The notes below the pieces were generated by a model that saw only the letters and a program-made list of their open reading frames with translations, ran no database searches and was not told the DNA's origin. The position numbers and the translations under genes were made by a program. DNA of 64,000 nt, from NCBI GenBank assembly GCA_963818445.1, contig CAWFSG010000021.1:153489-217488 (forward strand). The letters are read 5' to 3'. Positions 34,889-44,776 of the stretch are shown here, piece by piece. The first letter of the stretch is position 1, and each line of letters opens with the position of its first letter. The stretch is from Prado023 sp963818445. Its GTDB lineage: Bacteria > Actinomycetota > Actinomycetes > S36-B12 > CAIYMF01.

Positions 34889-35871
34889 TGGCAGGCAATT
34901 CGCAGCGGCGCGGGGCGACCCGCAAGCCGGGGACGAAGAAGGGCCAGGTCGTCGGGTCTGGTGGCCAGCCGCGGCAGAAGCTCGAGGGTCGGGGTCCGAC
35001 CCCCAAGGCGGAGGAGCGCCCCGGGCACACGGCCTACCGGCGTGCCCGCTCGGCGGAGAAGCACGCCTCGAAGGGCTCCGGCCGGGGTGGGTCGAAGCCC
35101 GGCGCCGGGCGCAGCGGCAAGAAGCCGGCCAACGAGTCGGTGGCGGGCCGCAACTCCGTGCTCGAGGCGCTGCAGGCGGGCATCCCCGCCTCGGCCCTGC
35201 AGGTCCAGCAGTACCTCGACGCCGACGACCGCGTCCGGGAGGCCATGAAGCTCGCGGTCGGCCGGGGGATCCCCTTGCTCGAGACCACCCGTGGCGACCT
35301 CGACCGCCTCAGCGGTGGCGCGGTCCACCAGGGGATCGTGCTGCAGGTACCGGCGTACAAGTACGCCGATCCCGAGGACCTGCTGGCCGAGGCCTTCCAG
35401 TCCGGCGACCAGCCGCTGTTCATCGTCCTCGACGGTGTCACCGATCCTCGGAACCTCGGCGCGGTGGTCCGCTCGGCGGCCGCCTTCGGGGCCCATGGCG
35501 TGGTGATCCCGGAGCGACGGGCCGCCGGGATGACCGCCTCGGCGTGGAAGACCTCGGCGGGTGCCGCGTCGCGCGTCCCGGTTGCCCGTGCCACCAACCT
35601 GGTGCGCTGGCTGGTTGCTGCGCAGAAGTCCGGCGCGACCGTCATCGGGCTGGCGATGGGCGGTGGGATGGAGCTTCCCGACCTCGACCGGGCGGTCACG
35701 ACCGGACCGCTGGTGATCGTGGTCGGCAGCGAGGGCAAGGGCCTCGGGCACCTGGTGTCCCAGACCTGTGACCACCTCGTGGCCATCCCGATGGACGCCG
35801 CGACCGAGTCGCTGAACGCCGGCGTAGCAGCCGGCATCGCGCTCTACAGCGTGGCCACAGCACGCCGCTGA
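34888..35871 (+). CDS. rlmB: 23S rRNA 2'-O-ribose methyltransferase RlmB (TrmH/SpoU family)
   Basis: 327 aa. It methylates 23S rRNA at G2251 (E. coli numbering) using SAM. The N-terminal 85 residues are a basic, Gly/Lys/Arg-rich extension usual in actinobacteria. The substrate-binding domain starts GRNSVLEALQAGI. SPOUT knot motifs are FIVLDGVTDPRNLGAVVRSA, VIVVGSEGKGL and ESLNAGVAAGIALY. It lies directly after cysS, the standard order. Confidence 0.93.
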   Translation: MAGNSQRRGATRKPGTKKGQVVGSGGQPRQKLEGRGPTPKAEERPGHTAYRRARSAEKHASKGSGRGGSKPGAGRSGKKPANESVAGRNSVLEALQAGIPASALQVQQYLDADDRVREAMKLAVGRGIPLLETTRGDLDRLSGGAVHQGIVLQVPAYKYADPEDLLAEAFQSGDQPLFIVLDGVTDPRNLGAVVRSAAAFGAHGVVIPERRAAGMTASAWKTSAGAASRVPVARATNLVRWLVAAQKSGATVIGLAMGGGMELPDLDRAVTTGPLVIVVGSEGKGLGHLVSQTCDHLVAIPMDAATESLNAGVAAGIALYSVATARR

Positions 35872-35982
35872 CCAGCCTCCGAACGATTCGATCCAAGTTC
35901 GCGCGCGCGGAGACGTGCTTGCGTCAAGTCTGAGGCGCGTCTGCGGCCGCATTCTTGGAGCGAACCGCTTGGTGGCAGCCGC

Positions 35983-37236
35983 TCACAGCGCCGCGGCGTC
36001 CACGTCGTCAGGGGCTTCGGGGTCGTCCACGGGCGGGCCGAGGACTGCGGACTCGTCCGGCTTGCCGCGCAGGACGGTCGCGACGTAGTCGTCGGTGGCT
36101 GCCTCGAGGCCCACGTCCGTGCCGGCCCGCTCCGAGGCGAACCAGCGGTGGGCGAGGACCTCGTGGACGAGCTCGGGCCCCTCGAACTTGCTGCGCAGGT
36201 CGTGGGGCACCCGGTGCAGGACCGCGTCGTAGACGTCGGTGACCCAGCGGCGTGCTGCCGCATGCTCGTCGTGGTCGAGCCCGGCGACGTAGCGGTAGGA
36301 GTCGATGTCGTTGAGCAGGCGCCGCGCCTGGTTCTCGTGCATCGCCAGGCCGGTCAGGTGCATCATCCGGCGGCGGTGGTGCCCGGCGTCGACGACCTTG
36401 GGCCGCACTCGGATGTTGGATCCGCCATCGGTCGAGTCGGCCGTGAGCTCGGCGACGTCGAAGCCCAGCCCGTTGAGGGTCCGCAGGAGGGTGTGGATCT
36501 GGTAGCGGTCGGAGCTCGACACGGTGACCGCGTCGGTGAGGGTCATCCACAGGTGGTCGTAGCGCCGCTGGAAGTCGGCGCCGACCTCGGCGGGGTCCAG
36601 CGAGTCCGGAACCATCCCACCGGCCTGCAGGTCCATGAGCTCACCCATGACGTTCATCGCCGCCGTGTCCATGTCGTAGGCCCGCTGGCCGCGCGAGAGC
36701 GACTCGTGCAGCTCCCCGGTCTCGGCATCGACGAGATGGGCCGAGAACGCCCCCGCGTCACGCAGGAAGAGCGTGTTGGACAGGGAGCAGTCGTTCCAGG
36801 CGAACCCGAGCAGGTGCAGTCGCACGATGAGCAGAACGAGGGCGTCGAGCAGCCGTTCCCACGTGTCGGGGCTGAGCGTGGGCTTGACCAGGGCCCGGTA
36901 GGGCAGCGAGAACGACAGGTGCCGGGTGATCAGCGCGGCGGGAAGGTCCTCGCCGTCGGCGTCCACCCGCCCGGCGATGACCCCGACCGGCTCGACGCAC
37001 GGGGCGCCGAGCCGGCGGAGGTCGAACAGCAGCGCGTACTCGCGTTGTGCGAAGGACTCCTCGATCTCCTTGACCGCGAACACCGCGCCGTTGATGCGCA
37101 CGAACCGAACCGTGTGCCGCGAGATGCCGCGCGGCATCGCCACGGTGTCCTCGACGGGCCATTGCTCCAGGGCGGTGCCCCAGGGCAGGAACAGCAGATC
37201 AGGCTCCGCCGCGGTGGCCGTCGCGCGCAGCGGCAT
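35983..37236 (-). CDS. DUF4032 domain-containing protein, kinase-like fold
   Basis: 417 aa cytosolic protein. The N-terminal half resembles lipopolysaccharide-kinase/InaA-type kinase folds: FAVKEIEESFAQREYALL (Lys/Glu pair) and LHLLGFAWNDCSLSNTLF (catalytic-loop-like, D-x-S-x-x-N). A DUF4032 region follows from about 240 (HRRRMMHLTGLAMHENQARR and DHDEHAAARRWVTDVYDAVL). Substrate and role are unknown. It is next to, and on the same strand as, the UgpC-type ATPase, 39 bp downstream of that gene's stop. Confidence 0.78.
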   Translation of the reverse strand: MPLRATATAAEPDLLFLPWGTALEQWPVEDTVAMPRGISRHTVRFVRINGAVFAVKEIEESFAQREYALLFDLRRLGAPCVEPVGVIAGRVDADGEDLPAALITRHLSFSLPYRALVKPTLSPDTWERLLDALVLLIVRLHLLGFAWNDCSLSNTLFLRDAGAFSAHLVDAETGELHESLSRGQRAYDMDTAAMNVMGELMDLQAGGMVPDSLDPAEVGADFQRRYDHLWMTLTDAVTVSSSDRYQIHTLLRTLNGLGFDVAELTADSTDGGSNIRVRPKVVDAGHHRRRMMHLTGLAMHENQARRLLNDIDSYRYVAGLDHDEHAAARRWVTDVYDAVLHRVPHDLRSKFEGPELVHEVLAHRWFASERAGTDVGLEAATDDYVATVLRGKPDESAVLGPPVDDPEAPDDVDAAAL

Positions 37237-37275
37237 CCGGGCTCCTCGGTCGGTGGCTGGTCGTCGGTCGCCGGC

Positions 37276-38370
37276 TCAGTACTCGAGGCGTTCGCCGGTT
37301 TCGGGGTCGAAGAGGTGGGTTTGGTGGGGGACTGCTTCGAGGCCGAGCATGGATCCGCGGGCGGGGTGTTGGCGGCCGTCGGTGCGGACCACGACTTGGT
37401 GGGTGGTGCCGCCGGGGAGTTGGACCTCGGTGTAGACGTAGGCGTCGGCGCCGAGGCCTTCGACGAGTTGGACCTCGACGGGCCAGGCGGTCTCGGAGTC
37501 CGAGATGCGCAGGTCCTCGGGGCGCATGCCCATGATCACGCTGGTGCGTCCGCGGGCGGCCAGGACCTTGGCGGCGGCGTCGGGTACGGGGACCGACTTG
37601 TTGCCCAGGCGGATGTTGCCCTCGATCACGGGTGCTTCGATGATGTTCATCGCAGGGGAGCCGATGAATCCGGCGACGAACACGTTGGCGGGGGTGTCGT
37701 AGAGGTCCTGGGGGGTGCCGACCTGCATCAGCAGGCCGTCCTTGAGCACGGCGATCCGGTCGCCCATGGTCATGGCCTCGGTCTGGTCGTGGGTGACGTA
37801 GACGGTGGTCACCCCGAGGTCGCGTTGCAGCTTGGCGATCTGGGTGCGGGTCTGCACCCGCAGCTTGGCGTCGAGGTTGGACAGCGGTTCGTCCATCAGG
37901 AACACCTGCGGGTTGCGCACGATCGCCCGGCCCATGGCCACGCGTTGGCGCTGCCCACCGGACATCGCCTTCGGTTTGCGGTCCAGGTACGGCTCGAGGT
38001 CCAGGATCTTGGCGGCTTCCAGGACCCGGGACTCGATCTCCTTCTTGTCCATCCCGGCGATCTGCAGCGCGAAGCCCATGTTCTCCCGCACGGTCATGTG
38101 CGGGTACAGGGCGTAGGACTGGAACACCATCGCGATGTCACGATCCTTGGGGGCCAGGTTGGTGACGTCCCGGTCACCGATGAAGATCGCGCCCTCGTTG
38201 ACCTCCTCCAACCCGGCGAGCATCCGCAAGCAGGTGGACTTCCCACATCCCGAGGGTCCGACGAGGACGAGGAACTCCTGGTCCTTGACCTCGAGGTCCA
38301 ACTTGTCCAGAGCAGGCTTGGTCGACCCCGGGTAGATCCGGGTCGCGCCCTTGAACGTCACACTGGCCAT
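37276..38370 (-). CDS. UgpC/MsmK-type ABC transporter ATP-binding protein
   Basis: 364 aa carbohydrate-importer ATPase. Walker A GPSGCGKST is at about 38-46; Q-loop MVFQSYALYPHMTV, signature SGGQRQRVAMGRA, Walker B VFLMDEPLSNLDA and H-loop YVTHDQTEA follow. The C-terminal TOBE/MalK regulatory domain (240-364) ends LFDPETGERLEY. No permease is next to it, so like MsmX/MsiK it may energise several sugar importers. Start at ATG 38370 (ASVTFKG); the longer frame is not conserved. A second such ATPase is at 40720-41919. Confidence 0.9.
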   Translation of the reverse strand: MASVTFKGATRIYPGSTKPALDKLDLEVKDQEFLVLVGPSGCGKSTCLRMLAGLEEVNEGAIFIGDRDVTNLAPKDRDIAMVFQSYALYPHMTVRENMGFALQIAGMDKKEIESRVLEAAKILDLEPYLDRKPKAMSGGQRQRVAMGRAIVRNPQVFLMDEPLSNLDAKLRVQTRTQIAKLQRDLGVTTVYVTHDQTEAMTMGDRIAVLKDGLLMQVGTPQDLYDTPANVFVAGFIGSPAMNIIEAPVIEGNIRLGNKSVPVPDAAAKVLAARGRTSVIMGMRPEDLRISDSETAWPVEVQLVEGLGADAYVYTEVQLPGGTTHQVVVRTDGRQHPARGSMLGLEAVPHQTHLFDPETGERLEY

Positions 38371-38567
38371 GATGAATCCGTTCCCTTCACCGGCAGGTAC
38401 GTGCCGGACGATCCGTGTGGAGGGTGGTGCTCGGCCGCGGGTGCGGTCCATCGCCAAGGATAGGTGACCAGGGGCGGCGAAGGCCGTTCCAGACGCTCGG
38501 TCGGGGCTCGATCCGGTCTCGATCGAATCCCGGTCGAATCACGGTCCGGTCGAGTGCCCGCCCTGCC

Positions 38568-38573
38568 TAGGAT
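38568..38573 (+). promoter_or_regulatory. Probable -10 of leaderless hydrolase transcript
   Basis: TAGGAT ends 7 nt before the ATG at 38581. Confidence 0.4.
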
Positions 38574-38580
38574 CGTACCC

Positions 38581-39522
38581 ATGACATGGGTGTCGCGGGT
38601 CCTGGCCGTCCTCGGGTTGGCCATCGTCGGATGGGTCCTTCTCACCGAGCTCCCGGCGGTGGTGCATGGGCAGTGGGCGTACGCGGCGCTGCTGGTCCTC
38701 ACGGTCCTCGGGTGCGTCTGGGCCCTGGTGCTGCATCGCCGCGACCGCCCCGCCCTGCGCGGTTGGCGGCGCGCCGGTTCGATCGCCCTGTGCGTCGGAG
38801 CTGTGGGATGGCTGGCCGCGATCGCCTGGCTGCGTCCGTTCAGCGCCCAGGAGCCGGCCCTGGCCGCCATGGAGTCCGGCGCGGGGGTGCAGGTGGTGGA
38901 GAGCTCCAGTCGGGTCGTCCTGGAGCCTGCAGAGGGGTCCCCCTCCCCGACCTCGGTCTTCTTCCAGCCGGGGGCGAAGGTGGAGGCCCGCGCCTACGCG
39001 GCGGTGCTGCGCCCGCTGGCCGAGGCCGGGTACCGGGTGGTCATCGTGAAGCAGCCGTTGGGGATCGCGTTCCTGTCCCTGGGTGCGTTCGACGCCGTCC
39101 GTGCGGACTACCCCGACACCGAGGCGTGGGTGCTCGGCGGGCACAGCCTCGGCGGCACCGTGGCCTCGATGCAGGCCGACGACACCGGTGGCGACGCACC
39201 CGGATCAGCCCGCGGGCTGCTGCTGTACGCCTCGTACCCGGCCAGCGACATCAGCCAGTCGCTGCAGGCACAGGTGACCAGCGTGTTCGGAACCCACGAC
39301 GGGCTGGCCACGCCCGAGGACATCGCGGCCTCCCGGGCCAACCTGCCTGCGGGGAGCCAGTTCGTGCCGATCGAGGGCGCGGTCCACGCCTTCTTCGGCG
39401 ACTACGGACCGCAGCCCGGCGATGGCGACCCGACCGTCAGCCACGACGAGGCCCGCACCCAGATCTCCAACGCCAGCGTGGAGTTCGTCGCCGCCGTTGC
39501 CGCGGAGCAGGCGGCACGCTGA
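38581..39522 (+). CDS. Membrane-anchored alpha/beta hydrolase
   Basis: 313 aa. Three hydrophobic segments (about 5-22, 32-50 and 62-80) precede an alpha/beta-hydrolase domain with nucleophile GGHSLGGTVAS, a candidate acid in FGTHDGLATPEDI and the His in EGAVHAFFGDYG. The catalytic domain resembles dienelactone-hydrolase-type proteins; the substrate is unknown. It probably acts on the outer face of the membrane. Probably co-transcribed with the small gene 16 bp downstream. Confidence 0.8.
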   Translation: MTWVSRVLAVLGLAIVGWVLLTELPAVVHGQWAYAALLVLTVLGCVWALVLHRRDRPALRGWRRAGSIALCVGAVGWLAAIAWLRPFSAQEPALAAMESGAGVQVVESSSRVVLEPAEGSPSPTSVFFQPGAKVEARAYAAVLRPLAEAGYRVVIVKQPLGIAFLSLGAFDAVRADYPDTEAWVLGGHSLGGTVASMQADDTGGDAPGSARGLLLYASYPASDISQSLQAQVTSVFGTHDGLATPEDIAASRANLPAGSQFVPIEGAVHAFFGDYGPQPGDGDPTVSHDEARTQISNASVEFVAAVAAEQAAR

Positions 39523-39538
39523 GGAATGAGGAGTTGAG

Positions 39539-39934
39539 ATGGCAGTCAAGAGCGTGGCCCAGAAGTTGCTGATCAAGCCCGGGAACTGCGTATGGGTGTC
39601 CGACCCGGACCGATCGGCCCTGATCGGCGCGATGCCCGAGGGAGTCACATCCGGATCTGGACCTGCGGACGCGGATGTGGCGGTGGTCCTCGTCGACGAT
39701 GAGGACCGGCTGCGCGCGTTCGCCGAAGCCAACCGCGAGGTGCTCGGGTCGCCACGCGCACTGTGGCTGCTCTATCCCAAGGGCAATCGCATCGCCCTGA
39801 ACCGCGACTCGCTGTGGCGGCTGATGGCCGACTACGGGGTGCGCCCCATCACGCAGGTCGCGGTGGACGAGGTGTGGTCAGCTCTGCGGTTCCGACCGCT
39901 GACCGCTGAGGAGCGCAGATCCGCTCACGAGTGA
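39539..39934 (+). CDS. DUF3052-like small protein
   Basis: 131 aa soluble protein with the pattern VAQKLLIKPGNCVWVSDPDR at the N-terminus and ALWLLYPKGN followed by a helical segment (RLMADYGVRPITQVAVDEVW). This resembles DUF3052-family proteins, in which a Rossmann-like sheet is likely. ATG 39539 has GAGGAG 6 nt upstream. Function unknown. Confidence 0.62.
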   Translation: MAVKSVAQKLLIKPGNCVWVSDPDRSALIGAMPEGVTSGSGPADADVAVVLVDDEDRLRAFAEANREVLGSPRALWLLYPKGNRIALNRDSLWRLMADYGVRPITQVAVDEVWSALRFRPLTAEERRSAHE

Positions 39935-39981
39935 CAGCGGCCGCCGGTGCGGGCCGGCACCCGGGAGGCTCCGGACGAGGG

Positions 39982-40665
39982 CTACTGGTTCTGACCCTGA
40001 TCGGCCAGGCCCTTCGCCAGTGCCCCGGCCGCGATCCCGGCGCGGAGCTTGTCGGCGTCCTCCTGGGACATGATGCCGTTGGCGACCGCGAGGTCGAGCA
40101 GCTGCCCGACGTCCGTGATCCCGACAGCCGAGGCCATGCTCTTCAGCGAATCGGGGATCGGGAGCTCCGACAGCGGGACGTCCAGGCCGTTGGAGCCCTG
40201 GGAATCCGGGGTGGTCGCGTCGGGGACTGTGCTGTCGGGGGTGGTCGCGTCGGGGGCTGCCGGGGGGGTGATCCCGCCGAGGTCCAGGTCGCCGGAGGCC
40301 AACTGGGACGCAGCCGAGAGCAGCGGGTTCTGGGAGACCTGCCAGGCCGCGACACCCAGGACCAGCGCCACCGCCGAGGTCACGGCGGCGATCGCGATCG
40401 CGATGCGGGTCCGTGTGCGCTGGCTGCGGTACTTGGACTCCCACGCATCGGCCGCGGGGTTGCCCGGGACGTACCCGGGGGCGTAGCCGGCACCGAAGCC
40501 GGGCGCGTACCGGGGGTCGTACCCGGGGGCGTATCCGGGGCCGTACCCGGGGGCGTACCCGGGAGCCTCGCCGGTGGGCGGGTAGGGACGCGGGATCGCC
40601 GTGGTGTCGTGATGCTCGGGCGCGGAGGGCGAGTACATGTCGGTCACGGATCCATTGTGGGCCAC
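39982..40665 (-). CDS. Single-pass membrane protein with Tyr/Gly/Pro-rich cytoplasmic repeats
   Basis: 227 aa. Residues 30-70 hold tandem repeats of the type GYAPG (about nine imperfect copies). A basic stretch (KYRSQRTRTR) and one helix (about 85-107) follow. The outer part has a Thr/Pro/Asp-rich linker with PDATTPDS repeats (about 135-158) and a helical end (MSQEDADKLRAGIAAGAL) resembling short SHOCT-like or oligomerisation modules. It belongs to no family I can name. It is downstream of malK but separated by 54 bp. Confidence 0.62.
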   Translation of the reverse strand: MAHNGSVTDMYSPSAPEHHDTTAIPRPYPPTGEAPGYAPGYGPGYAPGYDPRYAPGFGAGYAPGYVPGNPAADAWESKYRSQRTRTRIAIAIAAVTSAVALVLGVAAWQVSQNPLLSAASQLASGDLDLGGITPPAAPDATTPDSTVPDATTPDSQGSNGLDVPLSELPIPDSLKSMASAVGITDVGQLLDLAVANGIMSQEDADKLRAGIAAGALAKGLADQGQNQ

Positions 40666-40719
40666 GAACGACGGTGCCCCGACGCGCAGCGTCAGGGCAC
40701 CGATCGTGCGATGTTCGAG

Positions 40720-41919
40720 TCAGGTACGGATGGCCTCGGAGGTCTCGGCATCGAAGTAGTGCGCCCGCTCGAGGTCGATCGCGATCTCCACGGTGTCGCC
40801 CATGCGCACTCGGGACCGCGGCCCGAACGAGGCGACCCACTTGACCCCGGTGGCGCCAAGGGTGTGCAGCTCCTCCTCGCCGGTCTCCTTCTGCAGGAGC
40901 TTGGTGTCCTCCGAGACGTAGGTCTGGCCGTCGAAGGTGAAGTGCACGATGACCTCGGACCCGAGGGCCTCTGTGAGGGTCACCTTGGCCTGGATCCGGC
41001 TGGGCATGTGGGATGCAGTCGGCAGGCTCGCGTCCTCCATGTCCTCGCTGCGCAGGCCGACGACGACCTCCTTGCCGACGTACGATCGCAGCGAGGGGCG
41101 CTGATCGAGCGACGAGCTCGGGATCGCGACGGTGTTGTCGCTGCCGATCTCGAGTGCGAGGCCCTCACCGGACTGCACGACCTTGGCGACCACGAGGTTC
41201 ATCGGCGGCGAGCCGACGAACTGGGCGACGAAGATGTTGTTCGGCGAGTCGTAGCACTCGCTGGGGGTGCCGAGCTGGTTGAGGATGCCGGCCTTCATGA
41301 CGGCCATCCGGTCGCCCATCGTCATGGCCTCGGTCTGGTCGTGGGTGACGTAGAGCGTGGTGGTGTTCAGGGAGCGCACGACCGCCGAGATCTCGGCGCG
41401 CATCTGCACGCGCAGCTTGGCGTCGAGGTTCGACAGGGGCTCGTCCATCAGGAACACCTGCGGCTCGCGCACGATCGCCCGCCCCATGGCCACGCGCTGG
41501 CGCTGGCCACCGGAGAGCTGCTTGGGCCTGCGGTCCAGCAGCGGGGTCAGCTCGAGCATGTCGGCGGCCTTCTTGATGCGCGCCGCCATCTCGTCCTTGG
41601 GCATCTTGCGCAGCTTGAGGCCGTAGGCGATGTTGTCCGCCACGGTCATGTGCGGGTAGAGCGCGTAGGACTGGAACACCATCGCGATGTCCCGGTCCTG
41701 CGGCTCGAGCTCGTTGACCCGCTTGCCTCCGATCCGCAGCTCGCCGCTGGAGATGTCCTCGAGTCCCGCCACCATCCGTAGGGCGGTGGACTTGCCACAG
41801 CCGGACGGACCGACCAGGACGAGGAACTCCCCATCCGCGACGTCGATCGACAGGTCCTGCACGGCGTGGAAGCCGTTGTCGTAGACCTTGTTGATGCCGT
41901 CAAGCTCGACGCTGGCCAT
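40720..41919 (-). CDS. malK: Maltose/maltodextrin ABC transporter ATP-binding protein (MalK/UgpC type)
   Basis: 399 aa. Walker A GPSGCGKST (about 37-45), Q-loop MVFQSYALYPHMTV, LSGGQRQRVAMGRA, Walker B VFLMDEPLSNLDA and H-loop YVTHDQTEA, followed by a long C-terminal regulatory domain (about 240-399). It is the last gene of the mal operon, 11 bp after the amylase gene, so it is the likely ATPase of MalEFG. Start at ATG 41919, 5 nt after AGGAG. Confidence 0.9.
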   Translation of the reverse strand: MASVELDGINKVYDNGFHAVQDLSIDVADGEFLVLVGPSGCGKSTALRMVAGLEDISSGELRIGGKRVNELEPQDRDIAMVFQSYALYPHMTVADNIAYGLKLRKMPKDEMAARIKKAADMLELTPLLDRRPKQLSGGQRQRVAMGRAIVREPQVFLMDEPLSNLDAKLRVQMRAEISAVVRSLNTTTLYVTHDQTEAMTMGDRMAVMKAGILNQLGTPSECYDSPNNIFVAQFVGSPPMNLVVAKVVQSGEGLALEIGSDNTVAIPSSSLDQRPSLRSYVGKEVVVGLRSEDMEDASLPTASHMPSRIQAKVTLTEALGSEVIVHFTFDGQTYVSEDTKLLQKETGEEELHTLGATGVKWVASFGPRSRVRMGDTVEIAIDLERAHYFDAETSEAIRT

Positions 41920-41930
41920 AGCACTCCTGT

Positions 41931-43816
41931 TCATCGACCGGGGCGGCGAAGCCCCGGGAGTTCCCATATCTGGACCATCGGACCATCTCCTGGCAATACT
42001 GCCAGCCCTGCACGTGCGGCGAGAGTTGCCCCTCCGTGCACGTTCCGTGCCTGCGCGCCCTCATCGAGGCCGAGCAGTGGTGCGCTCAAACTGATCGGCG
42101 GGCCGCCTGCGCGGGCGAGCAGGATGAGCATGGACTGCTCACCAGTCTCCCGCAGCCAGACGATCCGATCGGCATCGACGTAGGCCCAGCGCAAGCCTCC
42201 CTGACGCAGGGCCACGGAGTCGCGCCGAACGGCACAGAGTTGCCTGAAAACGGACAGGAGAGCGCGATCCCAGGATTCCGGGCGGCCCCAGGGGAACCCT
42301 CGGCGCCCCTCCTCGCCGCTCGCCCCCTGCATACCGATCTCGTCGCCGGCCCAGATCATCGGAACCCCGGGATGCGTGAGCATCGCGGCGACTGCCACCT
42401 CGGTCAGTGCGGGATCACCGGTGATCGTGGCGATCCGGGGTGTGTCGTGGCTGGAGACCATCGTGAGGCTGGCGCGCCGGGCCGACCACGGGAGCGCGCT
42501 GAAGGCACGCATCGTGGACATGACCGAAGGGCCCGGAAGGTGCGGCCAGCGGGGCAGTGGGGCGCCGAGCCAGCCGTCGAAGACCGGTTCCTGGCGGGCC
42601 AGCCACGTCCACATCGGGCGGGCCAGGCCGGAGTAGTTCATGATCCCGTGCCACGTGGTTCCGTCGACGTCGCCGAGGAAGTCGTGGAAGTGCTCCCCGA
42701 CGAGATACGCGTCGGGGGAGACGTCGGCCATGGTGGCGCGGGTCTCGCGGGCGATCTGCCGCGTCAGGTCGGTCTCGCGGTAGCGGCCGGTCATGTTGGC
42801 GACGTCGATTCGCCAGCCGTCGAGGCCGAACCGCAGCCACGTGCGACGACGCTGTCGGGCCCGGTCGTCAGACGGCGACGCAGCTCGACGCTCCGGTGGT
42901 CGAGCTTGGGCAGGGTGCGGTGCCCGAACCAGCCGACGTAGTCCCGCTCCCCGCCCTCCGCGGCGTCCGCATCGAACAGGTAGAAGTCCGACTCGGGAGC
43001 ACCCGAGTCGGCTCGCCCTGTCAGGAACCAGTCATGTGTGCTGCCCGTGTGGTTGGTGGTGAGGTCCCCCAGGATCCGCATCCCCCGCGCGTGGGCGCTG
43101 TCGATCAGCTCACGGTAGGCGGCGTCGCCGCCCAGCAGGGGATCGACCTGGTCGAAGGTCGACGCGTTGTAGCGGTGGCTCGAGCCGGCCGGGAACACGG
43201 GCGTCAGGTACAGGGCATTGGCCCCGAGCGCGGCGACGTGGTCCAGATGCTCGGCCACTCCGTACAGGTCACCGCCGAAGAACTGCCGTGCTGCGGGGCG
43301 ACCGGCGGGCTCCGGGTCGTCGTCCCAGGCCGCGGGGACGGCCCAGTCGGGCAGGGGCTCGGTCACCCGGCCGCTGCGGGCGAACCTGTCGGGGAGGATC
43401 TGGTAGACGATCGCGTCGTCGAGCCACCGCGGCGGCTCGTTGGCCAGCGCGACGCGGAAGTCGCCGCCGTCCGGCACGTCGGCCTCGACCAGCCCGGCCG
43501 CAGTGAGCCAGCGGTAGCCGGTCGCGCCGCCGTCGAGCAGGAACCGGTAGTTCGAGACGGTGTTGTGGGCCACGAGATCCGCCCGCCACCAGGTGCCCGA
43601 CGGTGTGCGTCGGTCGATGCGGGCCTCAACGTGCAGCGGCTCGCCGTCGTGGACCTGGCGGACCGCCACGCGCGTCACGGGATCGTCGGCGGACGTGCGC
43701 AGGAGCACGGTGAACGGGTCACCGTGCTCCTGCGGCGGGTCCGGGCAGTAGGCCGGGGAACCGTCGTGGTGCGCCGCCTCGAGCAGCGACCCCGACGAGA
43801 CCGACCCGGCGCTCAT
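41931..43816 (-). CDS. Glycoside hydrolase family 13 enzyme (one-base frameshift near 42840)
   Basis: Intracellular alpha-glucan hydrolase, 628 aa after correction, no signal peptide. An N-terminal beta-domain (about 1-120, like CBM34) precedes the GH13 barrel. Motifs: ILGDLTTNHTG (region I), GWRIDVANM with the nucleophile Asp (region II), YLVGEHFHDF with the acid Glu (region III), VSSHDTPRI (region IV). The first frame ends ...VVARG. Restoring one base at 42838-42842 gives VVARWLRFGLDGWRIDV. The domain order suggests neopullulanase or maltodextrin glucosidase activity on imported maltodextrins. Confidence 0.86.
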
Positions 43817-43828
43817 GCGGTCCGCGTG

Positions 43829-44776
43829 TCAGCCCTTGACGGCCCCGGCAGTGAGGCCGGTGACCAGCTGGCGCTGCGCGAAGGCGAACACGATCAGCAT
43901 CGGGATGGCTGCCATGACCGCACCGGCCGCGAAGAAGCCCCACTCCTGGCGCAGCGGGTTGCTCACGTAGGTGTTCAAGCCGACAGCGAGGGTGGTGTCC
44001 TGCTGGTTGGACACGATCACGGAGGCGATCGCCAGCTCGTTGAACATCCCGGTGAAGGTCACGAAGAACACGACGGTGAGGATCGGCGCGGCCAGGCGCA
44101 GGATCATCCCGAAGAAGATCCGGACGTGGCTGGCGCCGTCGATGCGGGCGGACTCGTCGATCTCCACCGGGATCGTGTCGAAGAAGCCCTTCATCAGGTA
44201 GGTGTTCACACCGAGGGTGCCGCCCAGGTAGACCATGATCAGGCCGTAGATCGAGTTCAGGCCCAGCAGGGGGAACACGTCGCGGATCTGGGTCAGCAGC
44301 AGGAAGATCGCCGTCAGCGCGAGGATGGCGGGGAACATCTGGACCAGGACCAGGCCGAGGAGCCCCGGACGCCGGCCCTTGAAGCGCATCCGGCTGAATG
44401 CGAAGGCCGCGGCCGCCCCCATGAAGACGGACACGAACGACACGGTGGTGGCGATGATCATCGTGTTCTTGAACCACACGGTGAACGGCCGCTGCTCGTT
44501 GGCCAGCACCTCGGTGAAGTTCGTGGTCGACCACGTCCACGGCTGCGGGATGAGGCACGAGACCGCCTTCAGGCCCTGGTAGTCCAGGGGGCAGGCAGAG
44601 GTCAGGGTGTTGCCGCCGGCGAAGGCGAGGTTGAGGATGTAGCCGATCGGGAACAGCGCGAAGAGCACGGCGATGACGAGCAGGAGGTGCCGCCAGCCGA
44701 CCAGCACGAGCCAGCGGCCGGGCGACATCCTCTCCACCTTGACCGGTGCGGGCGTGGTGGTCGTTGCGGTGGTCAT
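43829..44776 (-). CDS. malG: Maltose-type ABC transporter permease MalG
   Basis: 315 aa with six predicted membrane segments. The coupling loop is EIDESARIDGASHVRIFFGM (EAA motif). The first periplasmic region contains CPLDYQGLKAVSCLIP, with two Cys that could pair. It partners MalF in the importer. Its start overlaps the malF stop (ATGA). GH13 follows after 12 bp. Confidence 0.9.
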   Translation of the reverse strand: MTTATTTTPAPVKVERMSPGRWLVLVGWRHLLLVIAVLFALFPIGYILNLAFAGGNTLTSACPLDYQGLKAVSCLIPQPWTWSTTNFTEVLANEQRPFTVWFKNTMIIATTVSFVSVFMGAAAAFAFSRMRFKGRRPGLLGLVLVQMFPAILALTAIFLLLTQIRDVFPLLGLNSIYGLIMVYLGGTLGVNTYLMKGFFDTIPVEIDESARIDGASHVRIFFGMILRLAAPILTVVFFVTFTGMFNELAIASVIVSNQQDTTLAVGLNTYVSNPLRQEWGFFAAGAVMAAIPMLIVFAFAQRQLVTGLTAGAVKG

